DNA of 43,388 nucleotides from Methylophaga sp. UBA2689 (GTDB lineage Bacteria; Pseudomonadota; Gammaproteobacteria; Nitrosococcales; Methylophagaceae): assembly GCA_002354555.1 (NCBI GenBank), contig DELT01000038.1, forward strand, positions 1 to 43,388, in the 5' to 3' direction. Shown here in pieces: positions 17,160 to 28,398 of this stretch. Position numbers and translations under genes: made by a program. Numbering within the stretch: position 1 is the stretch's first letter; every line of letters begins with the position of its first letter. The notes under the pieces were generated by a model. That model was not told the DNA's origin. It saw only the letters and a program-made list of their open reading frames with translations, and searched no databases.

Positions 17160-19811
17160 ATGAACGCACCTGCGTCCCCCAAAACGATTCGTCTCGCGGA
17201 TTACACTGTCCCGTCTTATCTGGTCGATAATGTTGATTTGCATTTTGATCTCGACGCTTCAACGACTCGTGTGACCAGTATTCTGAACATGCGACGTAAC
17301 CCCAAAGGACCAGGTGAAGACTGTGTGTTAAATGGCGAGCACTTAGAGTTAATAAGCATCAAACTCGATGGACGGACATTAACTGCGGCAGAATTTCAGC
17401 GTTCCAATACTCAACTGGTGTTGCCTCAATTACCGGAAAAATTTCAGCTGGAAATTGTCACCGAGATTTATCCAGATCAAAATACGGCGCTTGAAGGCTT
17501 ATATCATTCTGGCGCGTTGGTTTGCACTCAATGTGAGGCAGAAGGCTTTCGACGTATCACCTATTATCCGGATCGTCCTGATGTAATGGCGGTATTTACC
17601 GTGACCATCACAGCCGATAAGCATAAATGGCCAATTCTATTATCAAACGGTAACTTGCAGGAACAGGGTGAATTAGAAGATGGACGCCATTGGGTTCGCT
17701 GGCATGATCCACATCCTAAACCCTGTTATCTGTTTGCTTTAGTTGCCGGTGATCTCTATATGCAACAGGACAGCTTTACGACCCTAAGTGGTCGTGACGT
17801 GACCTTACAAATCTATGTCGATAAAGAAAATCACGATAAATGTGATCATGCACTGGTGTCTTTAAAGCAATCCATGCGCTGGGACGAAGAGACTTATGGC
17901 CGTGAATACGATTTAGATGTCTTCATGATTGTTGCGGTCAATGATTTCAATATGGGTGCGATGGAAAACAAAGGGCTGAATATCTTTAATGCTGCCTGTG
18001 TTCTGGCCAGCCCCAAAACGGCTACCGATAACGACTTTTATACAATTCAAAGCATTGTTGGCCACGAGTACTTCCATAACTGGTCCGGTAATCGTGTTAC
18101 CTGCCGCGACTGGTTTCAGTTAAGCCTTAAAGAAGGCTTCACGGTGATGCGGGATCAGTCTTTCAGTGCGGATTTGAATTCTGCCGCGGTGCAACGAATT
18201 GATGATGTTGATCAATTACGCAGTTTGCAATTTTCTGAAGACGCCGGCCCGATGGCGCATCCTGTCAGACCTGACAGCTATATCGAAATCAGTAACTTTT
18301 ATACTGTGACCATTTACGAGAAGGGTGCGGAAGTGGTTCGCATGATTAAAACCCTGGCTGGCGAAGAGGGTTTCCGTAAAGGCACGGATTTATATTTTGA
18401 TCGCCATGATGGTCAGGCAGTGACCACAGATGATTTTGTCAAAGCTATTGAAGATGCCAATCGTATTGACTTAACCCAGTTCAAACGTTGGTATACCCAA
18501 GCTGGAACACCTGCTATTACAGCCACTCATCAATATGATGCAACAAAGAAAATATTGACCTTAACCCTACAGCAATCTTGCCCAGCTACGCCTGGCCAGA
18601 CTGAAAAGCAACCGTTCTTAATTCCAGTTGCAATGGGGCTACTGGACGCTGCAGGTAATAGTTTGCCGTTGCAATTGATTGATGAAGCTCAACCCTACGA
18701 TCATGACACCCGCGTATTAGAACTTAGCGAGGCAGAACAAACATTCCGCTTTATCGGAGTAGAGCAGAAGCCGGTTGTCTCTTTACTGCGTGGCTTTTCT
18801 GCGCCGGTTAAATTACTGATTGAACGCGATAATGAAGAACTCGCGTTTTTGATGGCCAATGAGAAAGACAGCTTTAATCGTTGGGATGCCGGACAAAGTC
18901 TTTTCATCCAAGTCATGTTGTCTTTAATCAACGATTATCAGCAAGGCAAACCGCTGCAATTACCGGAAATTTTGTCAAAACAATGTGCTGCAGTATTAGA
19001 GGATAAAACGGCTGATCCGGCTTTGGTTGCGCGCATGCTGACATTGCCCTCTGAGAACTATCTGGCAGCCCAGATGAAGGTGGCTGACGTCGATGCCATT
19101 CATCATGTGCGTAAATTTGTAAAAGATACCCTGGCAATGCAGTTGAAAGCTCAGTTTAATGCCTTGTATCAGCAACACAATTTACCAAATGTGCCATATC
19201 AGTTTAACTCAGAGCATATGGGGCGACGCAGTCTGAAAAATGTCTGTCTTGGCTATCTGATGGCAACTGGCGATCCTATGCAAACCCAGCGCTGCCTGAA
19301 GCAGATGAAGCAGGCCGATAATATGACGGACACTTTGTCCGGGCTACGTCTGATGGTTGATCAGCCAGGTACCGAACGTGAACATGCCTTACGTGCTTTT
19401 TATGAGCAATGGCAGCATGACCGTCAGGTGGTTGATAAATGGCTTACTGTACAGGCGCTCTCCAGCCTTCCGGATACATTGATTCGGATTAAAGGGTTAA
19501 TGAAACATCCTGCGTTCAGCATTAAAAATCCAAATAATGTCCGGGCGTTAATCGGTCAGTTTTGTCGTAACAATCCAGCGTTATTTCACGCAAAGGATGG
19601 CAGTGGCTATCGTTTCCTCGCTGAGCAGATTCTACTGTTGGATAAAATTAATCCGCAGGTGGCTTCAAGGCAATTGGGTGCGTTTAATTCATGGCGCCGA
19701 TATGATGCAAAACGTCAGGAAATGATGCGCGATGCATTGCAAAATATTGCTCAGCAGCAGGATCTGTCATCTGATGTTTATGAGATCGTTAACAAATATC
19801 TGGCGGATTAA
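17160..19811 (+). CDS. pepN: Aminopeptidase N (M1 family)
   Basis: This 883-residue zinc aminopeptidase removes N-terminal residues from peptides in the cytoplasm. The exopeptidase motif GAMEN lies at 266-270. The zinc site is His302-Glu303-Tyr-Phe-His306 with the third ligand Glu325. The Ig-like and C-terminal alpha-helical domains follow, and the total length is close to that of the Escherichia coli enzyme. The start lies just after the NIF3-like gene, and the stop overlaps the ATG of the HIT gene by one base (TAATG at 19809-19813), so translation is coupled. Confidence 0.96.
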   Translation: MNAPASPKTIRLADYTVPSYLVDNVDLHFDLDASTTRVTSILNMRRNPKGPGEDCVLNGEHLELISIKLDGRTLTAAEFQRSNTQLVLPQLPEKFQLEIVTEIYPDQNTALEGLYHSGALVCTQCEAEGFRRITYYPDRPDVMAVFTVTITADKHKWPILLSNGNLQEQGELEDGRHWVRWHDPHPKPCYLFALVAGDLYMQQDSFTTLSGRDVTLQIYVDKENHDKCDHALVSLKQSMRWDEETYGREYDLDVFMIVAVNDFNMGAMENKGLNIFNAACVLASPKTATDNDFYTIQSIVGHEYFHNWSGNRVTCRDWFQLSLKEGFTVMRDQSFSADLNSAAVQRIDDVDQLRSLQFSEDAGPMAHPVRPDSYIEISNFYTVTIYEKGAEVVRMIKTLAGEEGFRKGTDLYFDRHDGQAVTTDDFVKAIEDANRIDLTQFKRWYTQAGTPAITATHQYDATKKILTLTLQQSCPATPGQTEKQPFLIPVAMGLLDAAGNSLPLQLIDEAQPYDHDTRVLELSEAEQTFRFIGVEQKPVVSLLRGFSAPVKLLIERDNEELAFLMANEKDSFNRWDAGQSLFIQVMLSLINDYQQGKPLQLPEILSKQCAAVLEDKTADPALVARMLTLPSENYLAAQMKVADVDAIHHVRKFVKDTLAMQLKAQFNALYQQHNLPNVPYQFNSEHMGRRSLKNVCLGYLMATGDPMQTQRCLKQMKQADNMTDTLSGLRLMVDQPGTEREHALRAFYEQWQHDRQVVDKWLTVQALSSLPDTLIRIKGLMKHPAFSIKNPNNVRALIGQFCRNNPALFHAKDGSGYRFLAEQILLLDKINPQVASRQLGAFNSWRRYDAKRQEMMRDALQNIAQQQDLSSDVYEIVNKYLAD

Positions 19812-20248
19812 TGAAATTTGAATTATATCCACAGTTAGCTGCAGACACATTTGTCATTGGTGATTTACCACTGTGTCGAGTGTTATTGATGAATGACGCC
19901 CGTTTCCCCTGGGTGATTCTGGTGCCACGTCGCAAAGATATTAGTGAAATTTATGATCTTACGATGCAGGATCAGCAATTACTCTGGCAGGAGTCAGCAT
20001 TAGTCGCTGAAAAACTGATGAAACTTACCGGAGCCGATAAAATGAATATTGCGGCATTGGGAAACGTGGTTCCACAGTTACATGTGCATCATGTGGCTCG
20101 CTTTAAAACCGATGCAGTCTGGCCCAAACCGATTTGGGGGCAGGGCACAGCTGAACCTTATAGTGAGTCAGATAAACAACAAATGCTGCGAAATTTAAGC
20201 GATATGTTTAGAGGTTTTCTTGTTAGTGGCCAAAGCCTTAACGTTTAG
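19811..20248 (+). CDS. HIT-domain protein
   Basis: This 145-residue histidine-triad protein probably hydrolyses or transfers nucleotides from phosphoramidate or dinucleoside polyphosphate substrates. The HIT motif reads QLHVHHVARF, in which the first two triad histidines are kept (HVH) while the third position differs from the usual HxHxH; this is a common variation in the proteobacterial subgroup with VPQLHVH. It starts inside the pepN stop and overlaps the DUF2835 gene at its 3' end. Substrate not known. Confidence 0.85.
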   Translation: MKFELYPQLAADTFVIGDLPLCRVLLMNDARFPWVILVPRRKDISEIYDLTMQDQQLLWQESALVAEKLMKLTGADKMNIAALGNVVPQLHVHHVARFKTDAVWPKPIWGQGTAEPYSESDKQQMLRNLSDMFRGFLVSGQSLNV

Positions 20249-20453
20249 ACTTAATGTCGATAGAGAAGAGGCGATGCGCTACTATCGAGGCGAAGCCTCT
20301 GCTGTGGTTGCGATAACCGACTCGGGACAATCTCTACAGTTTCCGGCATTGCATGTTCGGCGCTTTATTACACAAAGCGGTATCCATGGTCGCTTCCGAA
20401 TCCACTTTGATGACAATCATAAAATGATCAATCTGGAACGCCTCCCAGATTAA
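20220..20453 (+). CDS. DUF2835 family protein
   Basis: This 77-residue protein fits DUF2835 in length and in its blocks LNVDREEAMRYYRGEASAVVA, SLQFPALHVRRFIT, GIHGRFRIHFD and the final INLERL. The family is a small PilZ-like-sized beta protein of unknown function in gammaproteobacteria. TTG 20220 is supported by GAGG five bases upstream; GTG 20226 is the alternative. It overlaps the last 29 bases of the HIT gene. Its stop lies four bases from the stop of the opposing RDD gene. Confidence 0.75.
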   Translation: MLVAKALTFRLNVDREEAMRYYRGEASAVVAITDSGQSLQFPALHVRRFITQSGIHGRFRIHFDDNHKMINLERLPD

Positions 20454-20457
20454 ATAC

Positions 20458-20892
20458 TTAGCTTTTAGGCGAATAAACCAGGTAACTACCAGAAGCAATA
20501 TCATGCCAGCTGAGTTTATCGGGGCTCAGCCACAGCCACCAATATCCCAAACCTAACGGCAGCCAGGAAAATATACCGACAACAAAGCGCAGAAATGCCT
20601 GCTGCCAGTTGATCCCGGTATTATTGCCGCTGATGAGATAAACCCGCCATGCACGCATGCCAAGCGTTTGTCCGCCATGGGTCCAGAACCAGCCATAAAA
20701 AATAAATGCCACGCCCAGCAGATAGACAAAAAAGAATGGATTATTGGCACCTATTGCTTCACCGCCATTCAGGGCGACCGCAACTGCAGCGGCAACTAAC
20801 AGTACCGAGACCATTAACATGCTGTCATACAACATCACAGCAAGTAGTCTGAAAGGGCTGGGTTTATGGGTTGTGGAACTATTTTCAGTCAT
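20458..20892 (-). CDS. RDD-family membrane protein
   Basis: This 144-residue inner-membrane protein has the RDD layout: an N-terminal PSPFRLLAVMLYDSMLM segment with the Arg and Asp of the motif, three predicted membrane helices, GGQTLGMRAWRVYLI after the second helix, and a C-terminal SWHDIASGSYLV that carries the last Asp. RDD proteins are poorly understood; some may move ions or osmolytes. It is divergent from purL with 81 bp between their starts and converges on the DUF2835 gene. Confidence 0.86.
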   Translation of the reverse strand: MTENSSTTHKPSPFRLLAVMLYDSMLMVSVLLVAAAVAVALNGGEAIGANNPFFFVYLLGVAFIFYGWFWTHGGQTLGMRAWRVYLISGNNTGINWQQAFLRFVVGIFSWLPLGLGYWWLWLSPDKLSWHDIASGSYLVYSPKS

Positions 20893-20973
20893 TATTAAAG
20901 CTCAATTTTATTGGGCGAATTCGGGCGTATAAAGTATCATTATCGCTTTAATTTTCTCTAAATTGGGTTTCAA

Positions 20974-23900
20974 ATGCTGCAATTGGTTGGCCGTCCGGCT
21001 TTCTCTGCTTTCCGAATTGAAAAATTGCTGCGCGCTATCCGCGCTGAAGTCGCTGAAGTCAGTGCGTTAAGAAGTGAATATCACTATTTCGCTGAACTGG
21101 AAGGTGATGGTCAACTTAACCAAACGGATCTTATTACTCTGGGAGAGATGCTCGAAGCCAGCAAAGGCAGTAGCAGCGCACAAACTCAGGAAAACCTGTT
21201 TCTGATTACTCCGCGTCCCGGGACTATTTCGCCCTGGTCCAGTAAAGCGACCGATATTGTGCATAACAGTGGTTTAACTGACATCGTTCGGGTTGAACGC
21301 GGAATCGCTTTTTATGTCACCAGCCAATCTGCACTCAGCAGTGAACAACGCGCTACGATTGCAGCAAAACTGCATGATCGCATGATCGAAAGTGTGTTTG
21401 ATAATGAAGAAGATGCTGAACAATTGTTTATGCATACGGCCCCAAGACCTCTATTGTCTATCGATATTCTGAATGGTGGTCGTCAGGCATTGATTGAGGC
21501 CAATCAAAACCTGGGCCTGGCCCTGGCTGACGATGAAATTGATTACCTGTTTGATAATTTCACAGCACTTAATCGTAATCCGAATGACATAGAATTAATG
21601 ATGTTTGCTCAGGCGAACTCAGAGCATTGCCGTCACAAAATATTCAAGGCTGACTGGATCATTGATGGAAAAACCCAGGATCGCAGCCTGTTCGATATGA
21701 TTCGCTACACCCACGAGCAACATCCTGAAGGTGTCGTTAAAGCTTACAACGATAATTCCTCAGTAATCGAAGGTCCACGCAGCCATCGTTTTCAGGTAGA
21801 TATGAGTGATAATCACTACTGCTACGAAGGCGAGCAGCAGCATATTCTGATGAAGGTTGAAACGCATAATCACCCAACGGCTATTTCACCTTTTCCTGGT
21901 GCAGCAACTGGAGCCGGTGGTGAAATTCGTGATGAAGGTGCGACAGGACGTGGCTCTAAACCTAAAGCAGGCTTAACCGGCTTTTCAGTGTCCAACTTGC
22001 AGATTCCCGGCTTTGAACAACCATGGGAAACCGATTACGGCAAACCGGCCCGTATCGCTTCTGCTCTGCAAATCATGATTGATGGCCCATTAGGTGGCGC
22101 AGCATTTAACAATGAATTTGGCCGTCCCAATCTGTGCGGTTATTTCCGTACCTATGAAGCTAAAGTGCCCTCGGATAATGGCTTTGAAATGCGCGGTTAT
22201 CACAAACCCATCATGGTAGCTGGTGGTCTGGGTAGTATTCGGCCTCAGCATGTTGAAAAACATATCATGCAACCAGGCACTCAGCTGATTGCGCTTGGCG
22301 GCCCGGCTATGTTGATAGGTCTGGGTGGTGGTGCAGCTTCCTCGGTGGCTTCCGGTACCAGTGAAGAGGGACTGGATTTTGCCTCAGTGCAACGCGGTAA
22401 TCCGGAAATGGAACGCCGTTGTCAGGAAGTTATTGATCGCTGTGTGGCACTTAATGATAAAAATCCAATTGTATCTATTCATGACGTCGGTGCCGGTGGG
22501 TTATCTAATGCGTTTCCTGAACTGGTTGACGACAGCGGTCGTGGTGGCCGTTTTGAGCTTCGGGTCATTCCAAATGATGAACCGGGCATGTCACCGATGG
22601 AAATCTGGTGTAATGAATCTCAGGAACGCTATGTATTAGGCGTGAACCCAGAAGATATTGAGTTGTTCCAGGCCATTTGTGAAAGAGAACGTTGCCCCTG
22701 GGCGATAGTCGGTGAAACCACCGAAGATCAGCATCTGTTGCTGGGTGATGCTGAGTTTGAAAATAATCCAATCGATATGCCGTTATCGCTGTTACTGGGT
22801 AAACCGCCAAAAATGCTGCGCGATGTTAAACATCACAGCATACCCAAACCCGAGTTAGATCTAAGCGGTATTACTGTTCGTGATGCGTTGGAACGGGTCT
22901 TAAAACTACCGACAGTGGCCAGTAAAAACTTCCTGATTACCATTGGTGACCGCAGTATTACTGGTCTCGTAGCACGGGATCAGATGGTTGGCCCCTGGCA
23001 GGTGCCTGTTGCCGATTGTGCGGTAACGCTCGCAGATCACCACGGATTACTGGGTGAAGCCATGTCGATGGGAGAGCGCACACCATTAGCGGTGATTGAT
23101 GCTCCGGCCTCGGGACGGATGGCGATTGGTGAAGCGTTAACCAATATTGCTGCGGCGGATATTGAGAAAATAAGTGATATCAAACTGTCAGCTAACTGGA
23201 TGGCAGCATGTGGTCATAGTGGCGAAGATGCTTTGCTGTATGACACCGTCAAAGCCGTCGGTATGGAATTATGTCCGCAACTGGGTATTGCTATTCCGGT
23301 GGGAAAAGATTCGCTGTCGATGAAAACAGTCTGGGAAGAAGAAGGTGAAACCAAAGCCGTTACTTCGCCGTTATCACTTATTATCAGTGCATTTGCACCG
23401 GTTACTGATACCAGTAAAACGCTGACGCCCCAATTACGTACCGATCTGGGTGAAACCCGTCTGATTTATCTGGATTTAGGTCATGGACATAATCGCCTGG
23501 CAGCCTCTGCTTTAGCACAGGTTTATAATCAGGTCGGACATCATGGACCGGATGTCGACGATGCACGTAACCTGAAAAACTTCTTTGCGGCCATGCAGCA
23601 ATTGAAGCAGGACGAATTGGTGTTGGCCTATCACGATCGCAGTGATGGTGGTCTTATCACCACGTTATGTGAAATGGCTTTTGCCGGACATTGCGGACTG
23701 AATATTAATTTGAATGGACTGGGCGAAGCCTTGCCAGTGCTGTTTAGCGAAGAGCTGGGTGCCGTCATTCAGATTAAGGCTGAACATCAGGATGCGGTAC
23801 TGGAACTTCTGCAGCAGTTTAATTTAAGCAAACACAGTCATCTGATTGGCGAAGTTTCAGCAGATCAAACGATTCAAATCAGCGTTAATGACGAACAAGT

Positions 23901-24858
23901 ATTAAATCAGCGCCGTCTGGTATTACAAAAATTCTGGGCTGAAACCAGCTACCGGATGCAGGCATTGCGTGATAACCCGGATTGCGCCGAGCAGGAATTT
24001 GCAGCATTGGATGATGAGCAAGATCCGGGTTTGCACGCCAAGTTGAGTTTTGATTTGAAAGAACAGGTCGCCGCGCCATTTATTATCAGCGGACAGCGTC
24101 CTAAAATGGCGATTCTGCGAGAGCAGGGCGTTAATGGTCAGCTGGAAATGGCAGCAGCATTTGATCATGCCGGCTTTACTTCAGTCGATGTACATATGAG
24201 CGATATTGTCGAAGGTCGCGTTTCTCTGGCCGATTTCAAAGGTCTGGTGGCCTGCGGTGGTTTCTCTTATGGTGACGTGCTGGGAGCAGGGCGTGGCTGG
24301 GCCAGTACCGTTTTACACAATGCGCGTGCACGCGATGAGTTTGCGGCGTTTTTTGCCCGTGAAGATACCTTTTCGCTTGGCGTATGTAATGGCTGTCAAA
24401 TGCTGTCACAATTGAAATCGCTGATTCCAGGCAGTGAGCATTGGCCGCGGTTCAGTCGCAATTTGTCTGAACAGTTTGAGGCACGTTTCTCATTAGTTGA
24501 AATCACCGAATCGCCATCCATTCTGTTGCAGGATATGGCGGGTTCGATCATGCCTATTGCCGTTGCTCATGGAGAAGGGCGTATTGATTTCACCGAAGGC
24601 GGCAGTATGTCGGACGCTTTAGTGGCTATGCGTTATGTAGATCATTACGGGCAGCCTACCGAGCGTTATCCTTTTAATCCTAATGGTTCTGCAAGTGGAC
24701 ATAACGGTTTTACCACCACAGATGGGCGTGTCACGATTCTGATGCCGCATCCGGAACGGGTAATCCGTAGTGTGCAGCATTCATGGCATCCGGATGACTG
24801 GGGCAAAGACGCTCCATGGTTAAGGGTGTTCCATAATGCAAGACGTTGGGTCGGCTAA
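20974..24858 (+). CDS. purL: Phosphoribosylformylglycinamidine synthase (FGAM synthase)
   Basis: This 1294-residue enzyme is the large single-chain PurL of proteobacteria. It converts FGAR to FGAM with ATP and glutamine in purine synthesis. It has an N-terminal PurS-like domain, a linker, two AIRS-like synthase domains ([23 protein letters not shown] is the first ATP site block) and a C-terminal glutaminase. The glutaminase triad is Cys1138 in GVCNGCQM plus His1259 and Glu1261 in MPHPERV, almost the same positions as in Escherichia coli. It is monocistronic and followed by a terminator. Confidence 0.97.
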   Translation: MLQLVGRPAFSAFRIEKLLRAIRAEVAEVSALRSEYHYFAELEGDGQLNQTDLITLGEMLEASKGSSSAQTQENLFLITPRPGTISPWSSKATDIVHNSGLTDIVRVERGIAFYVTSQSALSSEQRATIAAKLHDRMIESVFDNEEDAEQLFMHTAPRPLLSIDILNGGRQALIEANQNLGLALADDEIDYLFDNFTALNRNPNDIELMMFAQANSEHCRHKIFKADWIIDGKTQDRSLFDMIRYTHEQHPEGVVKAYNDNSSVIEGPRSHRFQVDMSDNHYCYEGEQQHILMKVETHNHPTAISPFPGAATGAGGEIRDEGATGRGSKPKAGLTGFSVSNLQIPGFEQPWETDYGKPARIASALQIMIDGPLGGAAFNNEFGRPNLCGYFRTYEAKVPSDNGFEMRGYHKPIMVAGGLGSIRPQHVEKHIMQPGTQLIALGGPAMLIGLGGGAASSVASGTSEEGLDFASVQRGNPEMERRCQEVIDRCVALNDKNPIVSIHDVGAGGLSNAFPELVDDSGRGGRFELRVIPNDEPGMSPMEIWCNESQERYVLGVNPEDIELFQAICERERCPWAIVGETTEDQHLLLGDAEFENNPIDMPLSLLLGKPPKMLRDVKHHSIPKPELDLSGITVRDALERVLKLPTVASKNFLITIGDRSITGLVARDQMVGPWQVPVADCAVTLADHHGLLGEAMSMGERTPLAVIDAPASGRMAIGEALTNIAAADIEKISDIKLSANWMAACGHSGEDALLYDTVKAVGMELCPQLGIAIPVGKDSLSMKTVWEEEGETKAVTSPLSLIISAFAPVTDTSKTLTPQLRTDLGETRLIYLDLGHGHNRLAASALAQVYNQVGHHGPDVDDARNLKNFFAAMQQLKQDELVLAYHDRSDGGLITTLCEMAFAGHCGLNINLNGLGEALPVLFSEELGAVIQIKAEHQDAVLELLQQFNLSKHSHLIGEVSADQTIQISVNDEQVLNQRRLVLQKFWAETSYRMQALRDNPDCAEQEFAALDDEQDPGLHAKLSFDLKEQVAAPFIISGQRPKMAILREQGVNGQLEMAAAFDHAGFTSVDVHMSDIVEGRVSLADFKGLVACGGFSYGDVLGAGRGWASTVLHNARARDEFAAFFAREDTFSLGVCNGCQMLSQLKSLIPGSEHWPRFSRNLSEQFEARFSLVEITESPSILLQDMAGSIMPIAVAHGEGRIDFTEGGSMSDALVAMRYVDHYGQPTERYPFNPNGSASGHNGFTTTDGRVTILMPHPERVIRSVQHSWHPDDWGKDAPWLRVFHNARRWVG

Positions 24859-24864
24859 AAATTG

Positions 24865-24898
24865 AATACCTCTTGACTCCAACAAGGGGTATTTTTTT
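24865..24898 (+). terminator. Rho-independent terminator after purL
   Basis: An 11-bp stem AATACCTCTTG / CAAGGGGTATT with one G-U pair and a 7-base loop leads into TTTTTTT. It lies seven bases after the purL stop. Confidence 0.9.
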
Positions 24899-24930
24899 AT
24901 CTGAGGATAAAAGCATTACGCTTAACGCCT

Positions 24931-27099
24931 ATGACTGACTCAACCAACTACCAGTGTTACCTGTCAGGACGCTTAATGCGGCTGCTGCTACTTATAATGC
25001 TATTTTTGCCTCACGGAATAGTGTTTGCGGCTACCTCTGAACAAATAGATCTCGAAAATTGGCAATATCGTTGGGGAGATTCGCCTTTCATTGATGGGCA
25101 ACCGGTATGGACCATGCCGGATCAGCAAAATCATGTCGGCTGGCAGTCCATTCCTAATCCTACCTATCCTCCTGATCGACAGGGCCGAGAAAATATCTGG
25201 TATCGCACCACACTGCCAGATATAAATCTGGTTGATCCGGTGGTGTTTATTTCCAGTATTGATTTGATTGCTGAGGTTTATCTCGATCAACAACTTATTT
25301 ATCGCTTTGGTGAATTTGATGCGGCGGGAAAGGGTGATTATGCTGGTTGGCCATGGCATATCATTGGTCTGCCAGATGATTTTGCTGGCCGTACGATTTA
25401 TTTCCGGGTCTATTCTGATTACACCGATATCGGTTTATGGGGAGAAAAGAAGCTGCTTGAACGCTCAGCAGCATTACTGAATATTCTCAATAATTCGCAT
25501 AGCGATTTAGTGATTTCGGCATTCTTTTTCTTTATCGCATTGATTGCATTTGCGTTTTCCGCAATGCGCGGTGATAACGGTGAGTTTATTTACCTTGGAT
25601 TGTTTTCACTGGCCAGTGCAGGCAACCTGCTGGGAGAAAGCCAGGCATTACAACTGTTGATATATGCGCCGTTGGCTAAAACCTATTTGGCGGCCATATC
25701 GTATTTTTCAATTCCGATTTTTATTGCATTGATCCTCAATTACTGGCTCGCCGTACAAAGCGGTAAATTGATGTTGCGTATCGCTCAGATGCATATGCTC
25801 TATGTTCTGCTATGTCTGGTATTAACAGTGTTTGGCGCTTGGCATCTGGCTTATTTCTACCCGATTTTCGATATATTGTTTGTTATCACTCTGGTCATCA
25901 TACTTTGGTTTTGTATTCGTCATTTTACGGTGATGAATACTGAACAGAGATTGGTAATGGGCGCGTTTGGAATTTATGCCATATTTTTCCTGATTGATAT
26001 GATTATTGCCCATGGTCTAGTGCCCTGGGTTAACTTTCCACTAGCCTTTGGCGGGTTAATTTTTGCGTTGATTCTGGTGTTTGTTTCGTTAAGACATTAT
26101 CGGCAGATCCAACAGGACTTAAAAGAATTAAATGTGTTGCTGGAAAAGAGGGTGGGCGAACGAACAGCTGCTCTACAGAATTACGTGGTACTTGAACAGC
26201 AGCGGGCAAATCAACTGGCATTGATTAATGACTTCAGCCTTCGACTGGAAACCTTGATAAGTCGATTACAACCCAGCCAGAGTCTACAGCAGGCAGGCAA
26301 TGTGATTTGTCAGGAATTACATAAAGTTTTTGCGCCAATACAGCTGCGTGTTTCGACCTTCAATGAATTTGCTGATTTGTCACCAAATTCTGTTTTGAAT
26401 GATAAGTATCGAATTGAGATTGATGATTTGCGGCTAGGTAAACAAACGTTCATTACCTTTGAACTGCTGGACCTTTCCACTGAAACCTCAGAAACCCGGC
26501 AAGTGATTGAACAATTTATATTCAGGGCCATTGATAGATTAAGTGTGACTTTGAGTGGCATAAAGCATAGAGAAGACCTGCATATCATGTCCTTTGAAGA
26601 TGCTTTGACCGGTTTGAAAAATCGTCGGTATTTTGATGATGCCCTGCAACGCGAACTTCAACTTGCTGAACGGTATCAACAGTCATTATCTCTGCTGATT
26701 TGTGATATCGATAATTTCAAACAGTTTAATGATCGTTTTGGTCATGATGCCGGTGACATGGCATTGCGTATAGTTGCTTCACTGATGTTGGAGCATTTTC
26801 GTGAAACGGATATACCTTGTCGTTACGGTGGCGAAGAGTTTGTTGTATTGATGCCGGCCGCTCATCTCCAGGACGCCTTGGATCGGGCCAATGCGTTATT
26901 GGAAAAAATTGCTGCTAAAACCATTGTTTATCAGGACAGGGAGTTGGGTAGGTTGACGATTTCGGTGGGTATTAGTAGTTGGGATGGACTAGGAGATATA
27001 CCGCACCAGCTGTTACAAAATGCTGACAAGGCGCTGTATCGGGCAAAACAGTCTGGGCGAAACCGTGTAGAGGTTTCTGCCAGCGCATACCTTGATTGA
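24931..27099 (+). CDS. 7TMR-DISM diguanylate cyclase
   Basis: This 722-residue inner-membrane signalling protein makes cyclic-di-GMP. It has a signal segment (about 15-35), a periplasmic 7TMR-DISM extracellular domain of the jelly-roll type (about 40-175), seven membrane helices (about 190-400), a coiled coil (400-470), and a GGDEF domain at the C-terminus. The active site is GGEEF at 633-637. An RxxD inhibitory site (Arg624-Asp627) lies five residues before it, so feedback inhibition by product is expected. The sensed ligand is unknown; DISM domains are predicted to bind small molecules such as sugars. It lies 32 bp after the purL terminator. Confidence 0.92.
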   Translation: MTDSTNYQCYLSGRLMRLLLLIMLFLPHGIVFAATSEQIDLENWQYRWGDSPFIDGQPVWTMPDQQNHVGWQSIPNPTYPPDRQGRENIWYRTTLPDINLVDPVVFISSIDLIAEVYLDQQLIYRFGEFDAAGKGDYAGWPWHIIGLPDDFAGRTIYFRVYSDYTDIGLWGEKKLLERSAALLNILNNSHSDLVISAFFFFIALIAFAFSAMRGDNGEFIYLGLFSLASAGNLLGESQALQLLIYAPLAKTYLAAISYFSIPIFIALILNYWLAVQSGKLMLRIAQMHMLYVLLCLVLTVFGAWHLAYFYPIFDILFVITLVIILWFCIRHFTVMNTEQRLVMGAFGIYAIFFLIDMIIAHGLVPWVNFPLAFGGLIFALILVFVSLRHYRQIQQDLKELNVLLEKRVGERTAALQNYVVLEQQRANQLALINDFSLRLETLISRLQPSQSLQQAGNVICQELHKVFAPIQLRVSTFNEFADLSPNSVLNDKYRIEIDDLRLGKQTFITFELLDLSTETSETRQVIEQFIFRAIDRLSVTLSGIKHREDLHIMSFEDALTGLKNRRYFDDALQRELQLAERYQQSLSLLICDIDNFKQFNDRFGHDAGDMALRIVASLMLEHFRETDIPCRYGGEEFVVLMPAAHLQDALDRANALLEKIAAKTIVYQDRELGRLTISVGISSWDGLGDIPHQLLQNADKALYRAKQSGRNRVEVSASAYLD

Positions 27100-27228
27100 T
27101 ATAACGGATAATATCTCTGCAAAGTGAAAAAGTATGTAAAGGTGCGCTCTGCGTCCAAGAGTAATGAATTTAATCCGTTAGAATAAAGTCATAAGATTAT
27201 CAATTGAAAATAATAATAAGGACAGCGT

Positions 27229-27678
27229 ATGAAAACTCTATTCACAATAATGGTCGCAGCAATTTTTACCGTCAGTCTGGCTGGTTGTCAGATGAGTAAA
27301 CAAAACGTGGGTGCTGGATTAGGCGGTGTTGCAGGTGGTGTACTTGGTTCTAATGTGGGTGGTGGCACTGGTCGAACTGCAGCCATCATTGGCGGTACTA
27401 TTTTAGGGGCAATGGTGGGTGGTCATATTGGTAGTGAAATGGATGAGCTGGACAGACGCCGCACTTATGAAACATTTGAAAACACCCCTACAGGACGCAC
27501 TAATTCCTGGAATAATCCGGATACCGGCGCGCAATATAGTGTGACACCTACCCGTACCTATGAAACGAATGACCGTCCATGTCGCGAATATGAGATGGAT
27601 GCCTATATTGACGGGCAACGTGAAGTCGTTAAAGGCACCGCTTGCCGTAATGCCAATGGGGAATGGGTAAATCAGTAA
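27229..27678 (+). CDS. Glycine-zipper 2TM lipoprotein
   Basis: This 149-residue protein has a lipoprotein signal ending SLAGC (Cys20). The segment from about residue 27 to 67 is a glycine-zipper pair, with GAGLGGVAGGVLGSNVGGG and IIGGTILGAMVGGHIG, as in the 17-kDa surface antigen family. The C-terminal part has two cysteines (RPCREY and GTACRN) and the YxDG(Q)-type end of those proteins. It is likely an outer-membrane lipoprotein; the function is not known. AAGGA precedes the ATG. A terminator follows. Confidence 0.87.
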   Translation: MKTLFTIMVAAIFTVSLAGCQMSKQNVGAGLGGVAGGVLGSNVGGGTGRTAAIIGGTILGAMVGGHIGSEMDELDRRRTYETFENTPTGRTNSWNNPDTGAQYSVTPTRTYETNDRPCREYEMDAYIDGQREVVKGTACRNANGEWVNQ

Positions 27679-27696
27679 TTAGCAATAAACCTGATA

Positions 27697-27722
27697 AAAA
27701 ACCGGCGTCAGCCGGTTTTTTT
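27697..27722. terminator. Rho-independent terminator between convergent genes
   Basis: A perfect 10-bp stem AAAAACCGGC / GCCGGTTTTT with a GTCA loop is flanked by A and T runs, so it can stop transcription from both the glycine-zipper gene and the opposing lytic transglycosylase gene. Confidence 0.92.
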
Positions 27723-27738
27723 ATGGCTGAAATAAATT

Positions 27739-28398
27739 TCAGGAATGTTTCTTTGGGCAGAATGGACCAATCTGCCAGAACAATCGGCATTTAAACTCAT
27801 CTTCACACTCAGCGAGTTGGTTTGAGTATTTTCTGGCTTTTTCACTTACCTGTCTGGCTTTAAGCTGAACCTGTGGTTTAGCCTGATAACTACCACGCCG
27901 ATAGCCGGTTTGACCTTCATGATATGCCAGGTATAGATGTTTTGGATTATCCATAGAGATATCTAACATGCGTTGACTGCGCTGGTTGTACCAACCGATA
28001 AAGTCTGTGGCATATTTCATATGTGTCCGACGGGCCAGGGGACTTGCGTTATCTGCCAGATATTCCCGCCAAACCGGATTTTGCGCCTGGGCATAGCCAT
28101 AAGCAGATGATGTTCGCGACCAAGGAATTAAGTCCAGTAACTTGCTTCTGGGTGGGCGGACAATACTTTGAAAACTCGATTCCGATTGTATAAAAGCCAT
28201 TTGTGAGGCGACAGAGGTTCCCCATTTTGTTTCTGATGCTTTTGCATAGTCATACCAATGAGGTTTTTCACGGAACATCTCACATAGATCCTGATGATTG
28301 CCAGGCAGGGTAGCTGTGCTATTGGAACAGCTAGTCGTTAATAAAACGATCAGCAATAAAATGCTTACTATTGAGAGCGTAATAATGTGTTTTTGCAT
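27739..28398 (-). CDS. Lytic-transglycosylase-like lipoprotein
   Basis: This 219-residue protein starts with a signal segment that ends LLTTSC, a weak lipobox at Cys24. The lysozyme-like domain shows MAFIQSESSFQS, where the Glu of SESSF is the probable catalytic acid, then SAYGYAQAQNPVWREY and YLAYHEGQTGYRRGSY, which match the SLT-type order ES-GxxQ-Y-HxG. It probably cuts peptidoglycan glycan strands. I use ATG 28398; an in-frame ATG at 28431 would add 11 residues and neither has a clear ribosome site. Its C-terminal tail has four Cys. It diverges from the LysE-type gene. Confidence 0.78.
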   Translation of the reverse strand: MQKHIITLSIVSILLLIVLLTTSCSNSTATLPGNHQDLCEMFREKPHWYDYAKASETKWGTSVASQMAFIQSESSFQSIVRPPRSKLLDLIPWSRTSSAYGYAQAQNPVWREYLADNASPLARRTHMKYATDFIGWYNQRSQRMLDISMDNPKHLYLAYHEGQTGYRRGSYQAKPQVQLKARQVSEKARKYSNQLAECEDEFKCRLFWQIGPFCPKKHS